NCBI GenBank assembly: GCA_002411105.1
Contig: DHQX01000036.1
Location: forward strand, 18,552-82,551
Length of the DNA stretch: 64,000 bases
Source of the DNA: Christensenella sp. UBA5327
GTDB taxonomy: Bacteria; Bacillota; Clostridia; Christensenellales; Aristaeellaceae
Reading direction: 5' to 3'
Positions 1 to 7,695 of this stretch are shown here, piece by piece. Position numbers and translations under genes: made by a program. The notes beneath the pieces are model-generated. The model was not told the origin of the DNA. It made no database searches and saw only the letters and a list, made by a program, of their open reading frames with translations. Numbering within the stretch: position 1 is the first letter of the stretch; each line of letters begins with the position of its first letter.

Positions 1-165
1 GCAGGCACCGCAGTTGGCGCCGGCCACGGCCTCCCTGACCCTGGCCACGCGCTCGTCAACGGGCACCGCAAAGTTCTTGTCCGCAAAGGTGAGAATCAGG
101 CCAAACAGAATGCCCAACCCGCCCAGCACTGCCGCTGCGTAGAGGATTGCTGTTGTATTCATCAT
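1..165 (-). CDS. rnfB: Rnf complex subunit B, N-terminal fragment (cut by window edge)
   Basis: Only the first 55 codons are in the window; the gene continues past base 1. RnfB is the iron-sulfur subunit that passes electrons from ferredoxin into the membrane-bound Rnf complex. The visible part has one N-terminal membrane helix (about residues 5-27), followed by a short stretch ending in NCGAC, the start of the first cysteine cluster of the RnfB family. Two ATG codons are adjacent (165 and 162). The AAGGAGGGG ribosome site ends only 3 bases before the first, so 162 may be the real start. It lies 9 bases downstream of rnfA and closes the visible part of the rnf operon. The identification is firm; the iron-sulfur domains cannot be checked here. 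Confidence 0.9.
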   Translation of the reverse strand, partial: MMNTTAILYAAAVLGGLGILFGLILTFADKNFAVPVDERVARVREAVAGANCGAC

Positions 166-174
166 CGCCCCTCC

Positions 175-768
175 TTACTTCACAAGGCCCGTGAACCCCA
201 GGAAGGCCACGGACATCAGGCCGGCAATCACCAGGCTAATGGGAAAGCCCTTGAAGGATTCCGGGATATTGGAAGACTCCAGCCGCTCACGGGCGCCCGC
301 CATCAGAACGATGGCCAGCAGGAAGCCCAGGGCGCCAAAGATGCCGTTGAGGACCGACCAGAGCATGTTGTAATTTTCCGTGATGTTCAGCAGCGTCACG
401 CCCAGCACGGCACAGTTGGTGGTGATCAGGGGCAGGTAAATGCCCAGTGCGCTGTAGAGGGCGGGGATGGATTTCTTGATGAACATCTCCACAAACTGCA
501 CCAGCGCAGCGATCACCAGGATGAAGGAAATGGTATTGAGGTATTGCAGGTTAAAGGGTACCAGCAAGAAATGATAGACCGTATAAGTAATCAGCGATGC
601 CAGGCCCATCACGAAGGTGACGGCGATGCCCATGCCAGCGGCGGTCTCCACCTTGCTGGACACCCCCAGGAAGGGGCAACAGCCCAGGTATCGGGAGAAA
701 ATAAAGTTGTTGCTGAGCACACAGTTCACCATGAACAGCAGGAAATTAACCAGCGTGAACTCCATCAT
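175..768 (-). CDS. rnfA: Rnf complex subunit A, membrane protein
   Basis: This 197-residue polytopic membrane protein, about six helices, is a full-length RnfA. RnfA and RnfE are homologous subunits whose inverted pair forms the membrane core of the ferredoxin:NAD+ oxidoreductase. Family hallmarks are visible: LSNNFIFSRYLGCCPFLGVS near residues 18-37, with the cysteines proposed to hold a membrane [2Fe-2S] centre, and a second conserved block LPLITTNCAVLG near residue 112. Its ATG overlaps the stop of rnfE by 4 bases, so the two are likely translationally coupled. Nothing in the sequence looks degenerate. Confidence 0.96.
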   Translation of the reverse strand: MMEFTLVNFLLFMVNCVLSNNFIFSRYLGCCPFLGVSSKVETAAGMGIAVTFVMGLASLITYTVYHFLLVPFNLQYLNTISFILVIAALVQFVEMFIKKSIPALYSALGIYLPLITTNCAVLGVTLLNITENYNMLWSVLNGIFGALGFLLAIVLMAGARERLESSNIPESFKGFPISLVIAGLMSVAFLGFTGLVK

Positions 769-1403
769 GCCTCAGCCCCTTTCCCGGCGGAACGTTTGCC
801 GATTTTGTTGACAATGCTGTTGACGATCCCAAGGATCAGCCCGAAGATGATGAAGCCGCCCGGCGCCATGATGGCCAGCAGCATCGGCTGGAAGCTGGCG
901 CCCAGGACATCAATGCCAATGACAGAGCCGTTGCCCAGAATCTCACGCACCACACCGATGATGATCAGCGCCAGGGTGAAGCCTGCTCCCATGCCCAGGC
1001 CATCAGCTGCCGAGTGCAGCACGCTGTTCTTGCTGGCAAAGGCCTCTGCCCGGGCCAGGATGATGCAGTTCACCACGATCAGCGGGATGAACAGCCCCAG
1101 CGCCTCATACAGGGAGGGAACAAAGGCCTGGATGAGCATCTGCACGATGGTCACAAAGGTGGAGATAACCACGATGAAGGCCGGGATACGCACCTTGTCG
1201 GGGATGAAATTGCGCAACATTGAAATCACGATGTTGCTGCCCAGCAGCACAAAGGTCGCTGCCGCGCCCATCCCAAGGCCATTGATGGCATTGGTGGTGG
1301 AAGCCAAGGTGGGACATACGCCCAACACCAGGCGGAAAACCGGGTTTTCATTGAGCACGCCGTTGATAAACACGCCGCGCATTGTTGTCTTTTCGTTACG
1401 CAT
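765..1403 (-). CDS. rnfE: Rnf complex subunit E, membrane protein
   Basis: A 212-residue membrane protein with about six helices and the RnfE/NqrD signature NENPVFRLVLGVCPTLAST (about residues 19-37) and LIVVNCIILARAEAFAS in the second half. It pairs with RnfA in the membrane core of the Rnf complex. It overlaps the end of rnfD by 8 bases and the start of rnfA by 4. The C-terminal tail is lysine-rich (KIGKRSAGKG), as expected for a cytoplasmic end. The length is normal for the family. Confidence 0.95.
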   Translation of the reverse strand: MRNEKTTMRGVFINGVLNENPVFRLVLGVCPTLASTTNAINGLGMGAAATFVLLGSNIVISMLRNFIPDKVRIPAFIVVISTFVTIVQMLIQAFVPSLYEALGLFIPLIVVNCIILARAEAFASKNSVLHSAADGLGMGAGFTLALIIIGVVREILGNGSVIGIDVLGASFQPMLLAIMAPGGFIIFGLILGIVNSIVNKIGKRSAGKGAEA

Positions 1404-2337
1404 GTTTTTTCACCATCCCATATACGCGTCTGTGGGTCCAGCGGTCGATGAGGGGGGTCAGGATGTTCATGATCAGGATCGCAAAGGTGACGCCTTCAGG
1501 ATAGCTGCCGAACTTTCGGATGACCACCACGATGACGCCGCAGCCAATGCCGAAGATGATGTGCCCGATGTTCAGCATGGGGTTGGTCACATAGTCAGTG
1601 GCCATGAACACCGCACCAAAGAGCACACCGCCAGAGAGGATGGCGATGAGGGGATCACTGCCCAGAATCCAGGAAAGCAGCGCCACCGTGCCAACAAAGC
1701 ACACCGGAATATGCCAGGAAATCGTGCCCACAAACAGCAGATACAGGAAGCCGATGATGATCGCCAGCTTGCACACCTCGCCGATGGCGCCGGGGATATT
1801 GCCGATGAGCAGGTCATAGGTGCTGTATGCACTGGGGCGGATGAGGGCCGTGGCGGCCGACACCGCGTCAGCGCTCGCCTCAACGCTGGTGTTGCCCAGC
1901 ACCCTCACCGGCAGCGTGTATACGCTCATCAATGCCGGCCAGGATACCAGCATCACGCCGCGCGCCAGCAGCGCCGGATTCATAAAGTTCTGGCCCAGGC
2001 CGCCAAAAAGCTGCTTGACCAGCATGATGGCCAGGAAGCTGCCGATGGCCGGAAGCCACAGCGGAACCTCGGGCGGCATGTTCAGCCCCAGGATGAGGCC
2101 TGTGACCACCGCCGACAGATCGCTGACACGCACCGGCTTTTTTGCCAGCTTCTGCCAGATGAACTCGGCCAGCACCGCCGAAATGACGGAGATGGCCAGC
2201 ACCCAGGCTGCCCGGATGCCAAAAAGGTATACACCGGCCGCTGTGGTGGGAATGAGAGCGATAATCACATCCAGCATCAGGGTCTGGGTGCTCTCACGCG
2301 CCACAAAATGCGGTCCGGCGGACAAACGCAGGTTCAT
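1396..2337 (-). CDS. rnfD: Rnf complex subunit D, flavinylated membrane protein
   Basis: A 313-residue polytopic membrane protein of the RnfD/NqrB family. Typical blocks are SAGPHFVARESTQTLMLDV at the start, LSAVVTGLILGLNMPPEVPLW near residues 74-94 and FGGLGQNFMNPALLARGVML near 111-130. RnfD carries covalent FMN on a threonine; the matching motif here is DAVSAAT at residues 157-163, so Thr163 is the likely acceptor. The first small residue after the Ser is Ala rather than the commoner Gly. It follows rnfC by 3 bases and overlaps rnfE by 8. Flavinylation would require ApbE; a candidate gene is at 59331-60422. Confidence 0.95.
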   Translation of the reverse strand: MNLRLSAGPHFVARESTQTLMLDVIIALIPTTAAGVYLFGIRAAWVLAISVISAVLAEFIWQKLAKKPVRVSDLSAVVTGLILGLNMPPEVPLWLPAIGSFLAIMLVKQLFGGLGQNFMNPALLARGVMLVSWPALMSVYTLPVRVLGNTSVEASADAVSAATALIRPSAYSTYDLLIGNIPGAIGEVCKLAIIIGFLYLLFVGTISWHIPVCFVGTVALLSWILGSDPLIAILSGGVLFGAVFMATDYVTNPMLNIGHIIFGIGCGVIVVVIRKFGSYPEGVTFAILIMNILTPLIDRWTHRRVYGMVKKHA

Positions 2338-2340
2338 GCC

Positions 2341-3654
2341 TTAAATCCTCCTCGCTGCGATTTTATCTTTGGCTTCTTTAAAGGGGAACTTGATCTTCGC
2401 CGGACACACATACCCGCAGCTGCCACAGAGGATGCAGTCCATCATGTTGTTCTTTTTGGCTTCCTCCAGGTTACCCGCCTCGCATAGCTCGTTAAGCCGC
2501 ATGGGATTTAGCATGATGGGGCATGCAGCCACACAGCGCCCGCAACGGATGCAGGGGGTTGCGTCCTTGAGGACGGCGTCTTTCTTGTTCACCACCACCA
2601 GGCAGTTGTTGGCCTTGGTGACGTTTACAGTATCATCCGGCAGCGCAACACCGGTCATGCTGCCGCCAAAAAACATCTTGCCGGGCTCCTCTGTGGTGCC
2701 GCCGCAGGCAGCGATGACCTCACTGACTGGCGTGCCAACCCGCAGCAGGAGGTTGGAAGGCTCTTTCACGCAGCCGGTGACCGTGGTGATGCGCTCTATG
2801 AGGGGCTTGCCTTGCGTTACCGCGTCAGCGATGGCAGCGGCGGTTGCTACATTGAGCACCACCACCCTGGCATGCATGGGCAGCCCGCCCGAGGGCACCT
2901 CCCGGCCGGTGACCGCGTGGATCAGCTGTTTTTCACCGCCCTGGGGGTATTTGGTTTTCAGCAGCGCCACCGACACTCCCTCGCGTGCGGAAGCAGCCTT
3001 GGTGATGGCCTCATACGCATTCCGCTTATTCTCTTCAATGGCGATGATGCCCTTTGCCACCTTCATGGCCCGCATGGCAGCCCTCAGGCCGTCCACCACC
3101 TGCTCTGGCTGCTCCAGCATCAGCCGGTGATCGGCGGTGATGAAGGTCTCACACTCAGAGCCGTTCAGGATGATGGTGTCGACCGTCTGCCCTTCGGGCA
3201 GGGTCATCTTGGCATGGGTGGGAAAGCAGGCGCCCCCCATGCCGCAGATGCCGGCGCTGCGCACCGCGGGAATGATCTGGTCAGCCGGCGCTGTCTCCAC
3301 ACTGCCCAGACCGGCATGCTCCACCCAGGTATCAGCTCCGTCGTTTTTGATGCAGACACAGGTGCTGGGCTTATCATGGAGCAGCTGCTTCTGAACAACG
3401 CCCGTCACCTCACCTGAAACGCTGGCATGCACCGGGATGCCCTTGGGCCCCACCGCCTCTGCGATCACCTGGCCCACCAGCACCATATCACCCTTTTTAA
3501 CAACCGGGGTGCTGGGCGCGCCCAGGTGCTGATCCAGGGGAATGCATACCTCCTCGGGCATGTAGGCTCTGATGCCCTTGTCCTTGGTCGCATGTTTGCC
3601 CTCGTGTATTTCCTTCAGCGGATGGATGCCGCCCTTAAAACTCAGTCTTGCCAA
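2341..3654 (-). CDS. rnfC: Rnf complex subunit C, NADH/Fe-S subunit
   Basis: This 437-residue soluble subunit carries the NAD(H) and flavin site and two ferredoxin-type clusters. Visible features are the N-terminal FKGGIHP block, GMGGACFPTHAK near residue 138 in the nucleotide/FMN-binding region, YPQGGEKQLIHAVTGREVPSG, and two C-terminal four-cysteine motifs: CIRCGRCVAACP and CILCGSCGYVCP. The length is typical of clostridial RnfC. It lies 35 bases after rnfG, with the order G-C-D-E-A-B instead of the common C-D-G-E-A-B. Confidence 0.96.
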   Translation of the reverse strand: MARLSFKGGIHPLKEIHEGKHATKDKGIRAYMPEEVCIPLDQHLGAPSTPVVKKGDMVLVGQVIAEAVGPKGIPVHASVSGEVTGVVQKQLLHDKPSTCVCIKNDGADTWVEHAGLGSVETAPADQIIPAVRSAGICGMGGACFPTHAKMTLPEGQTVDTIILNGSECETFITADHRLMLEQPEQVVDGLRAAMRAMKVAKGIIAIEENKRNAYEAITKAASAREGVSVALLKTKYPQGGEKQLIHAVTGREVPSGGLPMHARVVVLNVATAAAIADAVTQGKPLIERITTVTGCVKEPSNLLLRVGTPVSEVIAACGGTTEEPGKMFFGGSMTGVALPDDTVNVTKANNCLVVVNKKDAVLKDATPCIRCGRCVAACPIMLNPMRLNELCEAGNLEEAKKNNMMDCILCGSCGYVCPAKIKFPFKEAKDKIAARRI

Positions 3655-3689
3655 ATGCTTTTCCCGCCTTTCTAAGCTCTTCCGCCGAA

Positions 3690-6227
3690 TTATTTGCTGA
3701 ACTGTTCAAATGCTTCATTGATCGCATCAACCACAGCCTGGCTGGTCACCGTGGCTCCGGTGAGGGCATCAATGGTGGAGGCGGTCGCTTCTTCATCCGC
3801 CTTGCGCAGGGCCAGCGGGGGCACCTTGCCTGCAAACTGGCTGGTGAACTCATCATCCCGGGCCTTGGCGCCCAGGCCAACGGTTTCCTTGAACTGCTCA
3901 TCCCCCACGGTCAGTTCCTTGATGCTGCCATCCGCATTGAAAGCCACCTTCACCGTCACCGGGCTTTCGAAACCCTGTTTGGTCACGGTGATTTCTTCTG
4001 ATTTTGTCTCGTCCGATTCTGGGGCAGCGGCGCCTTGGTATGCTTCATAGGCCAGGTTGATCGCATCAATCACCGCCTGGGTGGTGAGGGTGGCACCGGT
4101 GACGGCGTCGATGTCTGCCATTGCGATGGGCAGGCCCTTGCCAATAAACTGGCCGATAAAATCTTCATCCTGCACCCTGGCGCCCAGGCCAGGGGTTTCT
4201 TTGAAGCGGTCATCGCCAATTTTCAGCTGGGCAATTTTATTGTCCGCCGTAAAGGAGACCTCAACCTCCACTGGGCTGTCATAGCCCGGCGCCTCGGCGG
4301 TGTAGACCTCAGGCGTTTCCACCACAGGCGCCGCAGGGCCGATGGCCTCATTGACAGCGTCAACCACCGCCTGGCTGGTGATGGTGGCTGCTGCGATGGC
4401 GTCGATGGTGGAAGCGGACGCTTCCTCATCGGCCTTGCGCAGGGCCAGCGGGGGCATCTTGCCCACAAACTGGCTGGTGAACTCATCGTCCTGGGCCTTG
4501 GCACCCAGGCCAACGGTTTCCTTGAACTCTTCATTCCCGACGCTCAGCGATTTGATGCTGCCGTCCTCATTGAGCGTCACTTGCACGGCCACAGGGCCCG
4601 CAAAGCCATCCTTAACAGCTGTTTTCGCATCTGCTTCAGCTTCTTTAGCCTCTGGCTCCGCGGTGGCCTCGGCTGCTTCGCCGGCACCTGCTGCCTCGTT
4701 CACCGCGTCAACCACGGCCTGGCTGGTGACGGTGGCGCCTGCGATGGCGTCAATGGTGGAAGCGGTCGCTTCCTCATCGGCCTTGCGCAGAGCCAGCGGG
4801 GGCATCTTGCCCACAAACTGGCTGGTGAACTCATCATCCAGGGCCTTGGCACCCAGGCCAACGGTCTCCTTGAACTGCTCATCGCCCACAACCAGCGCCT
4901 TGATGCTGCCATCTTCATTGAACGCGACCTTGACTGCCACTGGGCTCTCAAAGCCCTGCTTGACAGCGGTTTTCATGTCAGCTTCGTCTACCGCAGGGGT
5001 GGGAGCGGCGGTTTCCTCGGGTGCCGCGGTTTCAGCTGGCGGAGCAGCCGTGTCCCCCGCAGCCTTGGACTGCTCAAAGGCGTCGTTGATGCTGTCAAGC
5101 ACCGCGGTGGTGGTGATGGTGGCGCCGGAAAGCGCTTCAATATCATCCTTGCTGACGGGTAGTGACTTGCCCACAAACTGCTTGGCGAACTCAGGCTCCA
5201 GGGCCTGGGCGCCGTAGCCCTCGGTCTCGGAGAACTGGTCATCCCCGATCGTCAGATCGCTGATGGTGCCGTCATCCTTGATGGTGACCTTCACCGCCAC
5301 AGGGCCCGCAAAGCCCTGTTTCTGCGCGGTAAATTCCCTGCCTTCCGCAGCAGGGACAGCCACCGCGTTCTTTTCCTCATATGCTTGGTTGATGGCGGTC
5401 AGCACCGCGTTGGTGGTGATGGTGGCGCCGGAAATCGCCTCAATCTCATCCGCTGAAACCGGCAGGCTCTTGCCCACAAACTGCTTTGTGAACTCATCGC
5501 TCAAGGCGTTTGCGCCGTAGCCGTCGGATTCGGCAAACTTGTCATCCCCAACCTGAAGCTGGCTGATGGTGCCGTCATCCTTCACTGTTACAAACACAGC
5601 CACGGGGCCGGCAAAGCCCTGCTGCGAGGCCGTATAGGTGGTGCCTTCCGCAACAACCTCCTGCTCCTCTTCGGGGTTGAGGAGGTTGGACACCTGCCGG
5701 GCGATGCGGTTCACCCCGCCCACCACCGCATTTGAGGTGATGGTGGCGGCTGTGATCGCATCAACCGATGAGTCGGTCTTGGGATCAGAGGCCTTCACCA
5801 CACGGATCGGGGATACCTTGTCCATGAATTGCTCCGTAAAGGAAGCCTCCCTGGACTTTGCCCCCAGGCCTGCGGTCTCAGAAAACGAGGGGCCGCCTAC
5901 ATTGATGCCTTTGACAAGGCCTGTTTCATCAACACCTGCGATCACATCGATGGGCCCGCCATAGCCATTGACCGTCACCTTGCCCACATAGCCCACAACG
6001 GCTTCGCCGGCTTTCCCGGCAAAAAGCTCGATGTCGGCGTCCTCCGGCAGTTCCACCGGATCAAAAGCCTCAGCCGCGGGCAGCACCTGCTGCTTGGCTT
6101 TGGCCTCCGCCTGCACCGCCTGGTTGCGGATGGGCTCCTTGGTGACTTCGTTGGTCATGGACAAGCTGAAGCCTGCCACCACTGTGATCAGCCCCAGCAC
6201 CAACCAAGCCGCGAGTTGCTTTTTCAT
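3690..6227 (-). CDS. rnfG: Giant RnfG-like protein with seven tandem FMN-binding domains
   Basis: Ordinary RnfG is about 180-220 residues with one covalently flavinylated domain; this one is 845. An N-terminal membrane anchor (residues 5-23) is followed by an RnfG domain (about 24-185) and six further FMN_bind domains of about 95-115 residues, joined by Ala/Pro/Glu-rich linkers (for example 386-416 and 511-532). Each domain ends in a D/E-x-[ILV]-[STA]-[GA]-A-T motif. The likely FMN-acceptor threonines are 162, 269, 370, 499, 615, 713 and 826. Motifs 1 and 5 read AAT and motifs 4 and 5 have Ala at the Ser/Thr position, so not all may be modified. The glycine block GxGYGA or GLGAKA recurs in every domain. 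It sits 42 bases after the FAD synthetase gene and upstream of rnfC. The GGGGAGG ribosome site is 11 bases before the ATG. Identity as RnfG rests on position and the first domain; the electron-wire role is inferred. Confidence 0.93.
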   Translation of the reverse strand: MKKQLAAWLVLGLITVVAGFSLSMTNEVTKEPIRNQAVQAEAKAKQQVLPAAEAFDPVELPEDADIELFAGKAGEAVVGYVGKVTVNGYGGPIDVIAGVDETGLVKGINVGGPSFSETAGLGAKSREASFTEQFMDKVSPIRVVKASDPKTDSSVDAITAATITSNAVVGGVNRIARQVSNLLNPEEEQEVVAEGTTYTASQQGFAGPVAVFVTVKDDGTISQLQVGDDKFAESDGYGANALSDEFTKQFVGKSLPVSADEIEAISGATITTNAVLTAINQAYEEKNAVAVPAAEGREFTAQKQGFAGPVAVKVTIKDDGTISDLTIGDDQFSETEGYGAQALEPEFAKQFVGKSLPVSKDDIEALSGATITTTAVLDSINDAFEQSKAAGDTAAPPAETAAPEETAAPTPAVDEADMKTAVKQGFESPVAVKVAFNEDGSIKALVVGDEQFKETVGLGAKALDDEFTSQFVGKMPPLALRKADEEATASTIDAIAGATVTSQAVVDAVNEAAGAGEAAEATAEPEAKEAEADAKTAVKDGFAGPVAVQVTLNEDGSIKSLSVGNEEFKETVGLGAKAQDDEFTSQFVGKMPPLALRKADEEASASTIDAIAAATITSQAVVDAVNEAIGPAAPVVETPEVYTAEAPGYDSPVEVEVSFTADNKIAQLKIGDDRFKETPGLGARVQDEDFIGQFIGKGLPIAMADIDAVTGATLTTQAVIDAINLAYEAYQGAAAPESDETKSEEITVTKQGFESPVTVKVAFNADGSIKELTVGDEQFKETVGLGAKARDDEFTSQFAGKVPPLALRKADEEATASTIDALTGATVTSQAVVDAINEAFEQFSK
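3693..4979 (-). repeat. Near-identical coding repeats inside rnfG (domains 4, 5 and 7)
   Basis: Within the rnfG gene, the segments coding for domains 4 (about 4695-4979), 5 (about 4338-4634) and 7 (about 3693-3992) are almost the same at both DNA and protein level, for instance the shared run FKETVGLGAKA followed by DDEFTSQF and PPLALRKADEEA. Domain 6 (about 4010-4330) is clearly more diverged and interrupts the set. The pattern implies recent duplication of single domains, or recombination between copies. Confidence 0.85.
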
Positions 6228-6269
6228 GCCTTGATTATCCTCCCCTGCATGTGTACCGTACCTATATCC

Positions 6270-6875
6270 TTAGTTTGTTCCTTTGACCTGCTCAATCATG
6301 GCCTGCTCCACCGGGCGGCCCAGCATCTTGGCGGCTGAGGGCAGGTCATCCTCTAAAATGGCCTGGCGGATGGCGGTGCTTGACACCAGATCGCCCGAAG
6401 CTGTAACCACAGGCGGAATGATGCTAAGCCCCATATCGTGCTCCCTGCACAGCGCCTCCAGCTCCTCGCGGCCAGAGTCAGACTTGTAGCCAAAGCGATG
6501 GTTGAACCCTGCCACCACATGCCTGGCATTCAGCTTATCCGCCACCACCTGCTGGAAAAACGCGCGCCCGCTCATGCGCAGCAGCTGATCGTTGAACCGG
6601 TCGATGGCGGTGATCTCCACGCCAAGCTGCTCAAATAGCTGGAGCTTTTCTTCAAGCGTTGTCAGTTCCTTTGCTTTGTCGGCCTGATGAATGAAATTGA
6701 TCGGCAGAATATCGTATGTGTGCACGCACAGCGCCAGGTTTTTCTCCCTGGCAACGCGCTCGCCTTCCAAAATCAAAGCCTGGTGGCCCAGGTGCACACC
6801 ATCAAACATGCCAAGGCACACCACCGTGCCGCTCACTACCGAAGAATCCATTTGATCAAGCCAATACACTTTCAT
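6270..6875 (-). CDS. FAD synthetase (RibF-type FMN adenylyltransferase domain only)
   Basis: This 201-residue protein matches the N-terminal half of bifunctional RibF/RibC. GMFDGVHLGHQ at residues 22-32 is the nucleotidyltransferase signature, GFNHRFGYKSDSG is near 143-155, and SSTAIR is near 167. The C-terminal riboflavin kinase domain (about 120 residues) is absent: the protein stops right after the adenylyltransferase fold. It would therefore convert FMN to FAD but not make FMN. It is the first gene of the rnf operon, 42 bases before rnfG, behind a strong promoter. Since ApbE uses FAD to attach FMN covalently, the placement suggests dedicated flavin supply. The poly-T/AGGCGGG leader gives only a weak ribosome site at the ATG. 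Confidence 0.85.
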   Translation of the reverse strand: MKVYWLDQMDSSVVSGTVVCLGMFDGVHLGHQALILEGERVAREKNLALCVHTYDILPINFIHQADKAKELTTLEEKLQLFEQLGVEITAIDRFNDQLLRMSGRAFFQQVVADKLNARHVVAGFNHRFGYKSDSGREELEALCREHDMGLSIIPPVVTASGDLVSSTAIRQAILEDDLPSAAKMLGRPVEQAMIEQVKGTN

Positions 6876-6925
6876 AAAAAAACCCGCCTATCCACTCATC
6901 AGAAAAGCGATCATTGAACAGCAAA

Positions 6926-6954
6926 ATAGTATCATTGTCTGAAAGCACTGTCAA
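6926..6954 (-). promoter_or_regulatory. Promoter of the FAD synthetase-rnf operon
   Basis: On the minus strand, TTGACA (6949-6954), a 17-base spacer and TACTAT (6926-6931) form a near-consensus sigma-A promoter about 50 bases before the FAD synthetase ATG. No other good promoter is seen before rnfG, so the seven-gene set probably starts here. Confidence 0.75.
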
Positions 6955-7031
6955 TAACTAAGGCTAAAATCGATTTGTTCTGCCACAAAACGGCTGCTTT
7001 TTCATTGTTTTTGCATCTTTAAATATTCTTG

Positions 7032-7060
7032 TTGACAGAAAATTTTTACGGTGATAATAT
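7032..7060 (+). promoter_or_regulatory. Promoter of the divergent secreted-protein gene
   Basis: TTGACA at 7032-7037 is followed after 17 bases by TAATAT (7055-7060); GATAAT at 7053 is an alternative with a 15-base spacer. The AGGAGGT ribosome site at 7080-7086 and the ATG at 7094 follow at normal distances. The divergent promoter of the rnf operon lies about 80 bases away, so shared control is possible. Confidence 0.7.
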
Positions 7061-7093
7061 CTGCCGGCAATCTTACTTCAGGAGGTACCCCGT

Positions 7094-7624
7094 ATGAGAA
7101 AACCCGTCGCTTTCCTGCTCGCCGTTGTCATGGTGCTCAGCCTGGCCGCCATTGCGTCCGCTGAGAAATATGGCCAGGGCCTGGTCACCACCATTTCCAA
7201 CGTCGCCGATGCCGGAGAAAAGAGCGGCACCGCCCAGGTGAACACCCTTGTATGCAGCCTTGTGTTGGATGATGAAGGCAAAATCGTATCCGCCCTGTTT
7301 GACATGCAGCAAACCAAGATCCAGTTTTCAGCCGAAGGCAAAGTGGTCGACCTGCCCGAGCACCTTCAGACCAAGGACGAGCTTGGCGCCAATTATGGCA
7401 TGGCCAAGGCCAGCTCCATCGGCAAGGACTGGTTTGAGCAGGCGGACGCCTTTGGCACCTATTGCGTGGGAAAAACCCCTGCTGAGGTGCTGGGAATGGC
7501 CGTGTATGCCGCCGATGAGCGTCATCCTGCAGTGCCGGACGTTCCGGACCTGAAGACCTCAGTCACCATCAGCGTGGGCGATTTCCTCCAGGCGCTGGAA
7601 AAAGCAGCGAAGAACGCCATCTGA
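7094..7624 (+). CDS. Small secreted protein, FMN_bind-like in pattern, function unknown
   Basis: A 176-residue protein with a clear signal peptide (hydrophobic residues 5-20, cleavage near ASA-E). The mature part has a duplicated-looking beta pattern: AQVNTLVCSLVLDDEGKIVS, then FDMQQTKIQFSAEGKVVD. This recalls the core of FMN-binding (RnfG-like) domains, in which DGKI is followed by a conserved strand. The threonine flavinylation motif is missing, so any FMN would be non-covalent. Later comes YGMAKASSIGKDWFEQADAF and a TSVTISVGDFLQALEKA tail. The gene is divergent from the rnf operon and flanked by a strong promoter and a terminator. From memory, proteins of this pattern are common in gut Clostridia, but I cannot name a characterised member. 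The FMN-fold link is an inference. Confidence 0.8.
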   Translation: MRKPVAFLLAVVMVLSLAAIASAEKYGQGLVTTISNVADAGEKSGTAQVNTLVCSLVLDDEGKIVSALFDMQQTKIQFSAEGKVVDLPEHLQTKDELGANYGMAKASSIGKDWFEQADAFGTYCVGKTPAEVLGMAVYAADERHPAVPDVPDLKTSVTISVGDFLQALEKAAKNAI

Positions 7625-7647
7625 TCCAACCACAAGCCCTTCATATC

Positions 7648-7678
7648 AAAAGCCGGGCGCCCTGCGGTGCCCGGCTTT
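7648..7678. terminator. Bidirectional terminator between the secreted gene and ftsK/spoIIIE
   Basis: A 10-base-pair stem (7652-7661 with 7666-7675, one G-T pair) closes a CTGC loop. It is flanked by AAAA on the left and TTT on the right, so it can end both the plus-strand gene and the convergent ftsK/spoIIIE transcript. Confidence 0.8.
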
Positions 7679-7695
7679 AATGTACCCATCCGCGC

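Noticed and set aside
544..2487. Long open frame on the plus strand opposite rnfA-rnfE-rnfD
   Set aside because: It is antisense to four well-supported rnf genes, has no ribosome site and its His/Asp/Gln-rich protein shows no fold. GC-rich codon bias creates such shadows.
4035..5217. Direct repeats within 3.7-5.6 kb as a possible CRISPR array
   Set aside because: The repeats are about 300 bases apart, in frame, and code for FMN-binding domains.
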